A DNA stretch of 39,844 bases from Phycisphaerae bacterium (GTDB lineage Bacteria > Planctomycetota > Phycisphaerae > Tepidisphaerales > Tepidisphaeraceae). The stretch covers positions 1 through 39,844 of the forward strand of contig JAICIO010000049.1 of NCBI GenBank assembly GCA_025924315.1. The letters run 5' to 3'. The translations under genes were made by a program, and so were the position numbers. Of the stretch, positions 9,364 through 15,903 are shown one piece after another. Below the pieces are notes generated by a model. It did not search any database. It worked only from the letters and a program-made list of their open reading frames with translations, and was not told where the DNA came from. The stretch's first letter is position 1. Each line of letters opens with the position of its first letter.

Positions 9364-9442
9364 TGTAGGGTCCGCTTCAGCGGAGCGGTTATTCGCCTTT
9401 TCGAACCGAAGAAATAGCCCGTCCCCTGCAGCGGACTCTACA
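9364..9442. repeat. Inverted repeat at a convergent junction, TGTAGGGTCCGCTTCAGCGGA family
   Basis: The left arm starts TGTAGGGTCCGC (9364) and the right arm ends GCGGACTCTACA (9442). They pair imperfectly over about 30 nt around a central loop. A separate short palindrome (TGCGCGCA, repeated on both sides of AATTACTG) follows at about 9446-9471. The block lies between the convergent cupredoxin and PEP-CTERM genes and may work as a two-way terminator. The rest of 9288-9558 shows nothing else. Confidence 0.6.
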
Positions 9443-9558
9443 AATGCGCGCGCAAATTACTGTGCGCGCAGAGGAAAGGAAATAACCCTGCGCTGAAGCG
9501 CACCCTGCAGGTCTGCACTTCTGCGCGCGTATCGAATGGGAACGGTATAAGATGGCGC

Positions 9559-10464
9559 TCAGTTCGCTTTTCGCTTGACGCGTCGCCGGCGCAAGCACGC
9601 GGCGATCGCAGGAACTGCCAGCAGCGTCGCGGACGTGGGCTCGGGAATACTATTCCAGAGGAGGATGATTTCGCCCGGTTGGCCAGCGGTGCCGAGCGCA
9701 CCGCCGCCGCCAGTGCCCGAGACGTAATTGGGGTCGGAAGTTCCGACAGCCAGGGAGTCCGCAGGCGCGGCGCTCGCGCCGCTGTTGATCAGGGCCGTCA
9801 GTAAAGACCCGGCCGGCCCGCCATCCGTGCCGTCTCCTCCGAAGGGGATACCAGGCCCGCCCGACAGGCCCGCCGTCCCTCCGTTGTATCCTCCGCCCGC
9901 GCCGCCGCCTCCAAAGCCACCGGCGAGGCCAAATCCGCCGTCGCCCCCCGCGCCACCATTCAAGTTTGAGCCATCACCCGCCGGGAGCGTGGGCAGCGCG
10001 CCCTGCGTACCGGCGGCCGAATTGCCGCCACCGGCGCCGGCGACGACCAGTGCGTTCGCACCGATGATCGTGGAAGAAGAAAAGATGCCCGACAGCCCAC
10101 CCCCGCCCGCGCCGTTTGGAGAGGGACCATTGATCCCGGCCCCTCCGGCCCCGCCGTTGCCACCGCCACCGAAACCACCGGTGCCCGCACCGGTTTCACC
10201 ACCACCGCCGACGATCAGCGTTAACGACTCGCCCGACGTCACGCTCAAGTCACCGGTCACATAGGCGCCGGCGCCGCCGCCACCCGTGACGCTCCCGAAA
10301 GCCGATCCGCCACCGGCGCCCCACAAGGAAACGTGCAGGGACGTCACACCCGTTGGCACCATGAACGATTGCGCCGCTCCCGTATAGCCGAAATCCACCA
10401 TCGCCCCGTGCGCCGCCGTCGCCCCCAGGAACGCCGCGCCGATGACCCACTTCGACAGCCGCAT
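9559..10464 (-). CDS. Glycine-rich PEP-CTERM surface protein
   Basis: The 301-residue protein has a signal peptide (about 1-20), a beta-rich opening (YTGAAQSFMVPTGVTSLHVSLWGAGGG) and a long Gly/Ala-rich body with many GGGG and GAGG runs (about 45-235). It ends in a PEP-CTERM sorting tag: PEP near 274-276, a hydrophobic stretch, then the basic tail RRRRVKRK. PEP-CTERM proteins are cut and anchored by an exosortase; none is in the window. The pattern SLWGAGGGSAFG...GGGGETG resembles the glycine-rich domain of ALK/LTK receptors (PF12810), a family I recall in bacterial secreted proteins. The role is probably in the cell envelope or matrix. The gene reads away from the cupredoxin remnant and toward the intact cupredoxin gene. 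Confidence 0.8.
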   Translation of the reverse strand: MRLSKWVIGAAFLGATAAHGAMVDFGYTGAAQSFMVPTGVTSLHVSLWGAGGGSAFGSVTGGGGAGAYVTGDLSVTSGESLTLIVGGGGETGAGTGGFGGGGNGGAGGAGINGPSPNGAGGGGLSGIFSSSTIIGANALVVAGAGGGNSAAGTQGALPTLPAGDGSNLNGGAGGDGGFGLAGGFGGGGAGGGYNGGTAGLSGGPGIPFGGDGTDGGPAGSLLTALINSGASAAPADSLAVGTSDPNYVSGTGGGGALGTAGQPGEIILLWNSIPEPTSATLLAVPAIAACLRRRRVKRKAN

Positions 10465-10784
10465 CTCTCCTCCCGTTCAAAGAAGAATCGCTGACCTCTC
10501 GGTTTTCCGACGGTGTACGAAAAGACTTGACGCCAGAAACGTTACTGTTTTCATCCTGCCCAGTCCACCCGATTCCCCGAATTGTGACCGCAAAAGGCTA
10601 GTATTCAATGGTCCGCCCCACGGCCGCGCCGCGGATGTTCATTAGCGCTTTCGCGGCGCCATGACGCCCGCCACGGCGAAATATATGGATGCCAATGTAA
10701 TCACCGCTACGCCTCTCGCAAAAAGCGGCCTTTCGAACATGTACCCATGGCGAAGAATCAGGATGACCGGATGACCGCTTTTGT

Positions 10785-10891
10785 CTTGGGGAGGGCGACA
10801 CGTTCGAACAGAAGTTCGAGAAGGCGGGGAAGTATTCCTACTCCTGCACCTACCACGAATGAAGGAACGATTACGGTGAGATGGGAAGTAA
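10785..10891 (+). pseudogene. Decayed 3' fragment of a cupredoxin gene
   Basis: These 107 nt align with the last 114 nt of the cupredoxin gene (9174-9287), from CTTGGG through to the TAA, with few substitutions. Deletions of about 4, 1 and 2 nt break the frame: the YHPRMKG ligand codons are shortened and the stop is out of frame. The 5' part, including the signal peptide and the first copper ligand, is missing. It looks like the remnant of a local duplication separated from the intact gene by the PEP-CTERM gene. The 320 bp before it (10465-10784) hold no gene that I can support. Confidence 0.8.
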
Positions 10892-10956
10892 GCCGCCGCT
10901 CGCGGCTTAGCGAAAATGAAAAGCCGCTCGACTCTCCGCTAAGCCGCAAGCGGCGG
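10891..10956. repeat. Inverted repeat after the cupredoxin fragment, CCGCCGCTTGCGGCTTAGCG family
   Basis: The arms at 10893-10912 and 10937-10956 are 20 nt long and pair with one mismatch around a 24-nt loop. The first base of the block overlaps the former stop codon of the cupredoxin remnant. The core CCGCTTGCGG is shared with 8797-8849. Confidence 0.75.
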
Positions 10957-11058
10957 ATCGTTGGTTCAACTCAAGGATTTTCCCCTCTTTCGTTTAAAGC
11001 CTTCTTCTGCCCGCGATCGTTTCCGGCATAATCTCGTTTTCGATATTCAGGAGGTTGA

Positions 11059-11397
11059 TTGAAGTTGAAGATCGTCCGAAGGTGCATCCTCTGCGGTTTG
11101 GTTTTCATCGCGATCTATGCGACCCTCTACACGTTGGTCGTTGAATCGCACATCAACACGCTCAGCGGGAACGGCGCTGGCGCAACGGACTTGCTTTGGA
11201 AGGTCGAGCGCTTCCCCTTCATGTTGCTGTTCCCGGAGCGCAATTCCTATGAGATCTCCGGAGAATACGTCTATAGCCACCGCGCGCTGACGCTGGCCGC
11301 CTGCAACGCCGTCTTCTGGGGCGTCGTCGGCAGCGGGATCTGGCTCGTGATCGAGTTGGCTAAAGGCCGGCGAAACCCATCCGGCGATGGGATCTGA
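11059..11397 (+). CDS. Small membrane protein, unknown function (112 aa)
   Basis: I do not recognise this protein. Two hydrophobic segments (about residues 8-28 and 80-103) flank a hydrophilic loop of some 50 residues that probably faces outside. The start is TTG at 11059 (or TTG at 11065), placed after a clear AGGAGG at 11049-11054; no ATG is available. A CATAAT box at about 11027-11032 could serve as -10. It is followed 62 bp later by another small membrane protein, which suggests a loose group of envelope genes. Confidence 0.6.
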   Translation: MKLKIVRRCILCGLVFIAIYATLYTLVVESHINTLSGNGAGATDLLWKVERFPFMLLFPERNSYEISGEYVYSHRALTLAACNAVFWGVVGSGIWLVIELAKGRRNPSGDGI

Positions 11398-11459
11398 TTT
11401 GTTGTTCGAATGAAGGTCGTGTCCGTCCTGTCGCCATAAGTTCCGAGGACTAACGAAGA

Positions 11460-11966
11460 ATGAGTATGCTGCACAGGCTTTTCAAGATTGGAGCAGTGGT
11501 ATCGCTGGTGTTGTGCGTGGCGACAGCCATTGCTTGGGCGGTGAGCGCGGTGATCCCTTTCAGTTCCACGGTCGTGCCGCAGAAGCCCGTCACCTCGCCG
11601 CGCGTCTTCGTCGCGGGGTCCTACGCGGGGTCGATCGTTATCGACGTGCTCTCGCCCGGCACAGGCAATCCGCAGGTCCAGCGCAACTTTCTTGGCTTCA
11701 GGTACGACAAAGGGCCGGCAGCGCCAAGTGCGAATCGGTTGTCGACGCAGATTGGGATCGCAAACGTGGTGACCATCCCGTGTTGGTTCGTGATGATTGC
11801 GACGCTCATTACGCCGCTGGCGTTCACAGTCGTCGTCATCCGCCGTCGCAGGCGAGGGACGGTAGGCTGCTGTCCGGTCTGCGGCTACGACCTCCGCGCC
11901 ACGCCGGAGAGATGCCCGGAATGCGGAACGGCGAGGGTGGCGGACCCTTCGCGGATGGTGGGATGA
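11460..11966 (+). CDS. Membrane protein with C-terminal zinc ribbon (CPVCGYDL...CPEC)
   Basis: The 168-residue protein has two membrane segments (about 10-34 and 100-127) with a roughly 65-residue loop between them. A basic stretch (RRRRRG) then leads to a C-terminal zinc ribbon, with Cys138/Cys141 and Cys152/Cys155 in CPVCGYDLRATPERCPEC. This tail is very common in Phycisphaerae membrane proteins of unknown role and is useful here as a lineage marker. The topology places the ribbon in the cytoplasm. The ATG at 11460 is used; no strong ribosome site is seen. Confidence 0.8.
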   Translation: MSMLHRLFKIGAVVSLVLCVATAIAWAVSAVIPFSSTVVPQKPVTSPRVFVAGSYAGSIVIDVLSPGTGNPQVQRNFLGFRYDKGPAAPSANRLSTQIGIANVVTIPCWFVMIATLITPLAFTVVVIRRRRRGTVGCCPVCGYDLRATPERCPECGTARVADPSRMVG

Positions 11967-12023
11967 ATCCCAGCCTGCTCGACTGGCTTAGGGGATTCGG
12001 CGCTCGCGAGTTATCTTTACATC

Positions 12024-12569
12024 ATGCCGACCCAGTCATCCGAAAGTGAAACCATTCACTCGGAAAATCCGTATCCCGGCCCGCTTCGCTATGCCGAGTT
12101 CGCGCTCGAGGACTGGGCACGTGTTTTATACCTCACCGCGCTGGTTACGCTGTTGTTCTCGCTGTTCGAGCTTCTGCGGTTAATTGAGCGGTTGCATATG
12201 CTCCCATCGCTGACGCTTTATTACAGCGGTGGCGCGATGTGGCGGAACCTCGTTGCAGTTTTCGCCGATCTGTTCAATGCCGTCTGTGGAACGTTGATGG
12301 GGATTGCGTCCCTTGCGGTTTTGAACAGGTCCACACCGGCGCAGAAATGGGTCGCAAGGTTTGCAATAGGCATGCTGATTTGCGAGGGGATTCTGCTCTT
12401 TTCACCACCCTATAGCTTCTGGACAACGTTGATCTCCAGACAGAGGTCGGAGGGTCTGATCGGTTTGCTTTCGTCGATCGACGCCGCTCTGTACATCGAG
12501 CTCCCGCACATTCTGATGCTGCTTCTCATCATCATTGTTATGACGAGGGGGCGATTCAGGTCCACGTGA
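12024..12569 (+). CDS. Hypothetical membrane protein, four segments (181 aa)
   Basis: I do not recognise the family. Hydrophobic segments lie near residues 33-53, 70-98, 108-130 and 158-178, and the protein is otherwise short of domains. It starts 57 bp after the preceding membrane-protein gene. A -10-like TATCTT (12012-12017) ends only 6 nt before the ATG at 12024 and no ribosome site is present, so a leaderless transcript is likely. It ends 13 bp before the promoter of the cimA leader. Confidence 0.6.
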   Translation: MPTQSSESETIHSENPYPGPLRYAEFALEDWARVLYLTALVTLLFSLFELLRLIERLHMLPSLTLYYSGGAMWRNLVAVFADLFNAVCGTLMGIASLAVLNRSTPAQKWVARFAIGMLICEGILLFSPPYSFWTTLISRQRSEGLIGLLSSIDAALYIELPHILMLLLIIIVMTRGRFRST

Positions 12570-12581
12570 TGACTGCCCAGC

Positions 12582-12609
12582 TTGATCCCCCGCCTTCGCA
12601 CGCTATGAT
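12582..12609 (+). promoter_or_regulatory. Promoter of the cimA leader transcript
   Basis: TTGATC (12582-12587) and TATGAT (12604-12609) are separated by 16 bp. TATGAT matches the -10 consensus at five positions and TTGATC matches the -35 at four. Transcription would begin around 12616-12618, almost at the ATG of the leader peptide (12619). The leader peptide would therefore be translated from a leaderless end, which fits the lack of a Shine-Dalgarno sequence. Confidence 0.55.
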
Positions 12610-12618
12610 ATGGCTCCC

Positions 12619-12675
12619 ATGAAAACCGCGACTACGATCGCCCGGCGCATTATTATCCCGAGAAAATACGGGTAG
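12619..12675 (+). CDS. Ile-rich leader peptide of the cimA attenuator (18 aa)
   Basis: The ATG at 12619 opens an 18-codon frame reading MKTATTIARRIIIPRKYG and ending in TAG at 12673-12675. Four of the 18 residues are Ile, three of them consecutive (ATT ATT ATC, 12649-12657), and three are Thr. The run resembles the III-P segment of the enterobacterial ilv leader. The stop codon lies inside the 5' arm of the antiterminator stem. An in-frame ATG at 12610 is an alternative start but overlaps the presumed transcription start. As inference, the peptide senses charged tRNA-Ile: ribosomes that stall at the Ile run allow read-through into cimA. The frame is too short to prove by composition alone; the support is its fit with the RNA structures that follow. 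Confidence 0.8.
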   Translation: MKTATTIARRIIIPRKYG

Positions 12676-12716
12676 GGCTTTCGTTTCGTGTAATGGTTAA
12701 GATCGACGCCCTGCCC
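12657..12716 (+). promoter_or_regulatory. Attenuator hairpins: pause stem and antiterminator upstream of cimA
   Basis: A short stem pairs CCCG (12657-12660) with CGGG (12669-12672), giving the classic 1:2 pairing. GGGTAGGGC (12670-12678) also pairs with GCCCTGCCC (12708-12716) over 9 bp with one U-G, giving the 2:3 antiterminator. The latter uses the same bases as the left arm of the terminator (12709-12715), so the two structures exclude each other. A ribosome held at 12649-12657 would cover segment 1 and leave segment 2 free. A ribosome at the stop codon (12673) would cover segment 2 and let the terminator form. Confidence 0.8.
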
Positions 12717-12735
12717 TTCGGTGGCAGGGTTTTTT
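12709..12735 (+). terminator. Intrinsic terminator in the cimA leader
   Basis: CCCTGCC (12709-12715) pairs with GGCAGGG (12723-12729) around the loop CTTCGGT, followed by six T (12730-12735). It stands 36 nt before the cimA ATG and has no gene of its own to end apart from the leader peptide. This placement is what marks it as an attenuator. Confidence 0.9.
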
Positions 12736-12771
12736 CGTTTTGGGGTTGATCGTTTTGGCATTAGGTGACGC

Positions 12772-14394
12772 ATGAGCCACGCACGCCGCATCGAAATCTA
12801 CGACACCACCCTTCGCGATGGAACGCAGGGTGAAGGGTTTAATCTTTCGCTTCAGGACAAGCTGCAGATTGCGCAGAAGCTGGATGAACTGGGGGTGGAT
12901 TACATCGAGGGCGGGTTTCCACTTTCGAATCCGAAGGATGAGGCGTTCTTTCGGGAGGTGCGGAATCTTGGGTTGAAGAGCGCGAAGATTTCGGCGTTTG
13001 GCATGACGCGGCGGCGCGGGATCAAGGCGAGTGAAGATCCGGGGATGAAGGCGCTGCTGGCGGCGCAGACGCCGGTGATCACGATCGTCGGCAAGACGAG
13101 CGATTACCAGGTGCAGCATGTGCTGTCGGTGTCGCTGGAAGAGAACCTGGCGATGATCGGCGATTCGATCGCGCTGATGGTGAGCGAGGGGCGGAAGGTT
13201 GTTTACGACGCGGAACATTTCTTCGACACGTACCGGAGCAATCCGGAGTATGCGCTGAAGACTTTGGAAGCTGCTGAAAAGGCGGGCGCGGCGGTGTTGT
13301 GTTTGTGCGACACAAACGGCGGAAGCATGCCGGAGTTTGTCGCGGAAGCCGTGCGCGAAGTGAAGAAGCGATCGAACGCGGTCGTGGGAATTCACACGCA
13401 CAACGATTCGGGCGTGGCGCTGGCGAATGGTTTGGCGGCGGTAATGGCGGGTGCGGATCATGCGCAAGGGACGATGAACGGCGTGGGCGAGCGCTGCGGG
13501 AACATGGATCTGATCCCGCTCGTGGCGAATTTGCAGCTGAAGTACAAGTTCGACTGCCTGCGGCCGGGAACGCTGCAGCATCTCACCGAGGCGAGCCGGT
13601 TTGTGTATGAGACGGCGAACATGAACCTCGCGAACGGTCAACCATTCGTGGGCGCCAGTGCCTTCGCGCACAAAGGCGGAATGCACGTGCACGCGGTGCA
13701 GAAGGACGCGAGCACATACGAGCACATCTCGCCCGAATCTGTAGGAAACAACCGAAAGATCCTGATCAGCGAAATGAGCGGCGCGAGCAACATCGCCGCC
13801 AAGGCCGGGCGAAAGTTCGAGATCGAGAACGATAAGGAAACGCTGCGCAAGGCGCTGGGGAAGGTGCAGGACCTTGAGAACGCGGGGTTTCAGTTTGAAG
13901 CGGCGGAGGCGAGTTTTGAGCTGCTGCTTCGCAAGGAGATCAAGCGGTATCGCAAGTTCTTCACGCTCGAACATTATCGCGTGGTGATCCTGAAGGTGGA
14001 GGACAAGGAGCCGGTGGCGGAGGCGACGGTGAAGCTCGTCGTGAACGGCGAGACGGAGCATTGCGTGGCGGAGGGCGACGGCCCCGTGAATGCGCTGGAT
14101 TCGGCGCTGCGGCGGGCGCTGCAGTCGCATTATCCGGCGATAGATGATGTGCATCTGATTGACTACAAGGTGCGCGTGATCAATTCAAAGGATGAAACCG
14201 CCGCAGCGGTGCGCGTGGTGATCGAATGCCGGAGAGATTCAGGCAATGGCAAGAAAGAATTCTTCGGCACGATCGGTGTGAGCGGCAACGTGATCGAGGC
14301 ATCATGGCAGGCGCTGGTGGATGCGTATGAGTATCATTTGATTCACGTGGAAGAGGCGAAACAGGCGGGACAACCGCAAACGGTGGCGCAGTAA
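12772..14394 (+). CDS. cimA: Citramalate synthase
   Basis: CimA condenses pyruvate with acetyl-CoA to (R)-citramalate, the first step of the threonine-independent route to isoleucine. The 540-residue protein has the DRE-TIM metallolyase barrel with DTTLRDGTQ (11-19) and the metal-binding His pair in GIHTHNDSG (His208, His210), then GTMNGVGERCGN. A C-terminal regulatory domain of the LeuA type follows (from about 395). The opening RIEIYDTTLRDGTQGEGF and the long C-terminal domain fit the cimA group rather than leuA or homocitrate synthase. The start ATG at 12772 has AGG at 12763-12765. Expression appears controlled by the attenuator immediately upstream, consistent with end-product (isoleucine) sensing. 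A small membrane protein and uppS follow within short gaps and may share the transcript. Confidence 0.93.
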   Translation: MSHARRIEIYDTTLRDGTQGEGFNLSLQDKLQIAQKLDELGVDYIEGGFPLSNPKDEAFFREVRNLGLKSAKISAFGMTRRRGIKASEDPGMKALLAAQTPVITIVGKTSDYQVQHVLSVSLEENLAMIGDSIALMVSEGRKVVYDAEHFFDTYRSNPEYALKTLEAAEKAGAAVLCLCDTNGGSMPEFVAEAVREVKKRSNAVVGIHTHNDSGVALANGLAAVMAGADHAQGTMNGVGERCGNMDLIPLVANLQLKYKFDCLRPGTLQHLTEASRFVYETANMNLANGQPFVGASAFAHKGGMHVHAVQKDASTYEHISPESVGNNRKILISEMSGASNIAAKAGRKFEIENDKETLRKALGKVQDLENAGFQFEAAEASFELLLRKEIKRYRKFFTLEHYRVVILKVEDKEPVAEATVKLVVNGETEHCVAEGDGPVNALDSALRRALQSHYPAIDDVHLIDYKVRVINSKDETAAAVRVVIECRRDSGNGKKEFFGTIGVSGNVIEASWQALVDAYEYHLIHVEEAKQAGQPQTVAQ

Positions 14395-14404
14395 CCGGAG
14401 CGCG

Positions 14405-15007
14405 ATGGACGATTCAGCAGCGGTGAAATCAATGCGAGGGCGGCGGAGCATTCTGAATCCGCCCGGTTTCGCTTTTCACGCAGTGGTTGTCGTGCTAGCG
14501 ATTCTCATGGCTGCCGGGGGTTGGCTCGAGCGCTGCCTTCCTGGTGAAGCGCTTTTTGTGATGGGCGTGATCGTGTTCGTGACGTGGCTGCTGCTCGGCG
14601 CGATCTGGCTGATCTCCGGAATCCTTGCGTTACGCTCACGGTTGCGAGGAGTCCGCTGGTTGCAGTGGACGATTTCGCCAGTGATTGTGTTCGGACTTTT
14701 CGCAGGGTTCATGCCGGTGTTTCATCTGCAGTTCTGGCTCTCACGGCCGGCGCTCGAGCGATGGGCACAAGGGATCGAGCAGAGCCCGTCGGTAAGTTCC
14801 GTCGCAGAGCCTTCGTTGAACTTCATCGACATTCATCATCCGCAGAAGATCCCGGGTGGGGTTTGCTTCTATACGCTCGTCGGGGAGCATTGGCTTGATA
14901 CCCAAGGCCTGGCGTATAGTTCTCAAGCTTTGCCGCTCGGTGTGAATGTAAACGGACGTTATTACAAGGCGTACTGCGGGAATTGGTACACCTTCTTGGA
15001 GTCTTGA
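14405..15007 (+). CDS. Hypothetical membrane protein (200 aa)
   Basis: I do not recognise this protein. Three hydrophobic segments lie at about 22-42, 48-77 and 88-110, followed by a soluble C-terminal half of some 90 residues. A basic stretch (RSRLRGVR) stands between the second and third segments. It starts 10 bp after cimA with GGAG at a suitable distance, and ends 5 bp before the uppS ATG, so the three genes probably form one transcript. No link to isoleucine or polyprenol synthesis can be inferred beyond position. Confidence 0.65.
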   Translation: MDDSAAVKSMRGRRSILNPPGFAFHAVVVVLAILMAAGGWLERCLPGEALFVMGVIVFVTWLLLGAIWLISGILALRSRLRGVRWLQWTISPVIVFGLFAGFMPVFHLQFWLSRPALERWAQGIEQSPSVSSVAEPSLNFIDIHHPQKIPGGVCFYTLVGEHWLDTQGLAYSSQALPLGVNVNGRYYKAYCGNWYTFLES

Positions 15008-15012
15008 ACTCA

Positions 15013-15789
15013 ATGGCGGATTCGAAGAACGACATCAGCGACGTCCCCCCACAGAAATTTCCGCGGCATATCGCAATCATCATGGACGGCAACGGTCGGT
15101 GGGCGGTGCAGCGCGGACTGGAGCGCGTTCGCGGGCACCAGGAAGGCGCGAAGACCGTTCGGCGGATCGTGACGGAGTGCGCGCGGCTGCGCAAGGAGCA
15201 CGGCGGGCCGGACTATCTCACGCTTTACTCGTTCAGCCTAGAGAACTGGAAGCGCCCCGTGGATGAGGTCGGGTTCCTCATGCAGATGTACGTCGAATAT
15301 CTGCGGACCGAACGCGCCACGATGATGGAGAACAACATCAAGTTTGCGCAGATCGGGCGGCTGGATAATCTGCCGGATCCGGTGCTGGACGAGGTGAACA
15401 TCACGCTGGAAGAGACGAAAAACAACGACGGCCTGACGCTCGTTCTCGCCCTGAACTATTCAAGCCGGGCGGAGATCACCGATGCGGTTCGCGCGATCGC
15501 GCGGAAAGTGCAGCAAGGTGATTTGTCGCCGGAGGAGATCGACGAAGCCGCGATCTCCGATCACCTCTACACCGGCGGGATGCCCGACCCCGATCTGCTC
15601 ATTCGCACCGCCGGCGAGATGCGCGTGAGCAATTATCTTCTCTGGCAGATCAGCTACGCCGAGTTGTGTGTGAGCGATGTGTTGTGGCCGGACTTCGATG
15701 TGCCGGATCTGCACAATGCGATCCGCGAATTCTCAAAGCGCAATCGGCGGTTTGGGGCGCTGGATCACACCAATACGTTGCGGAAGTGA
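15013..15789 (+). CDS. uppS: Isoprenyl (di-trans,poly-cis-undecaprenyl) diphosphate synthase
   Basis: UppS extends farnesyl diphosphate with isopentenyl diphosphate to make the cis-polyprenyl carrier used in cell-wall and glycan synthesis. The 258-residue protein has the family motif HIAIIMDGNGRWA, with the catalytic Asp at residue 25, YSFSLENWKRP, and the C-terminal RTAGEMRVSNYLLWQ (from Arg198) followed by WPDF. The usual RTSGEQRLSN reads RTAGEMRVSN here, a mild variation. The ATG at 15013 gives the normal length; an in-frame start 30 nt earlier overlaps the previous gene. cdsA, often its direct neighbour in bacteria, lies 1.8 kb downstream on the same strand beyond a minus-strand gene. Confidence 0.95.
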   Translation: MADSKNDISDVPPQKFPRHIAIIMDGNGRWAVQRGLERVRGHQEGAKTVRRIVTECARLRKEHGGPDYLTLYSFSLENWKRPVDEVGFLMQMYVEYLRTERATMMENNIKFAQIGRLDNLPDPVLDEVNITLEETKNNDGLTLVLALNYSSRAEITDAVRAIARKVQQGDLSPEEIDEAAISDHLYTGGMPDPDLLIRTAGEMRVSNYLLWQISYAELCVSDVLWPDFDVPDLHNAIREFSKRNRRFGALDHTNTLRK

Positions 15790-15799
15790 TACGCTTCTC

Positions 15800-15903
15800 T
15801 GGTGGCACCGACATTCTTGTCGGTGATCGGACGGCGTGCTCGACGGACGACATGCGTCGATGATTACACCGCCGCATCACAGACAGGAATGTCTGTGCCA
15901 CCA
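15800..15903. repeat. Inverted repeat at a convergent junction, TGGTGGCACAGACATTC family
   Basis: The arms at 15800-15837 and 15870-15903 pair over more than 30 nt with a few mismatches (TGGTGGCACCGACATTC against the complement of GAATGTCTGTGCCACCA). The repeat starts 10 bp after uppS and ends at the base before the stop codon of the minus-strand TPR gene (15904-15906). Confidence 0.75.

Noticed and set aside
9728-10264. A Pro-rich open frame on the plus strand opposite the glycine-rich PEP-CTERM gene.
   Set aside because: Glycine codons read as proline on the other strand; there is no start context, and the minus strand has a signal peptide and sorting tag.
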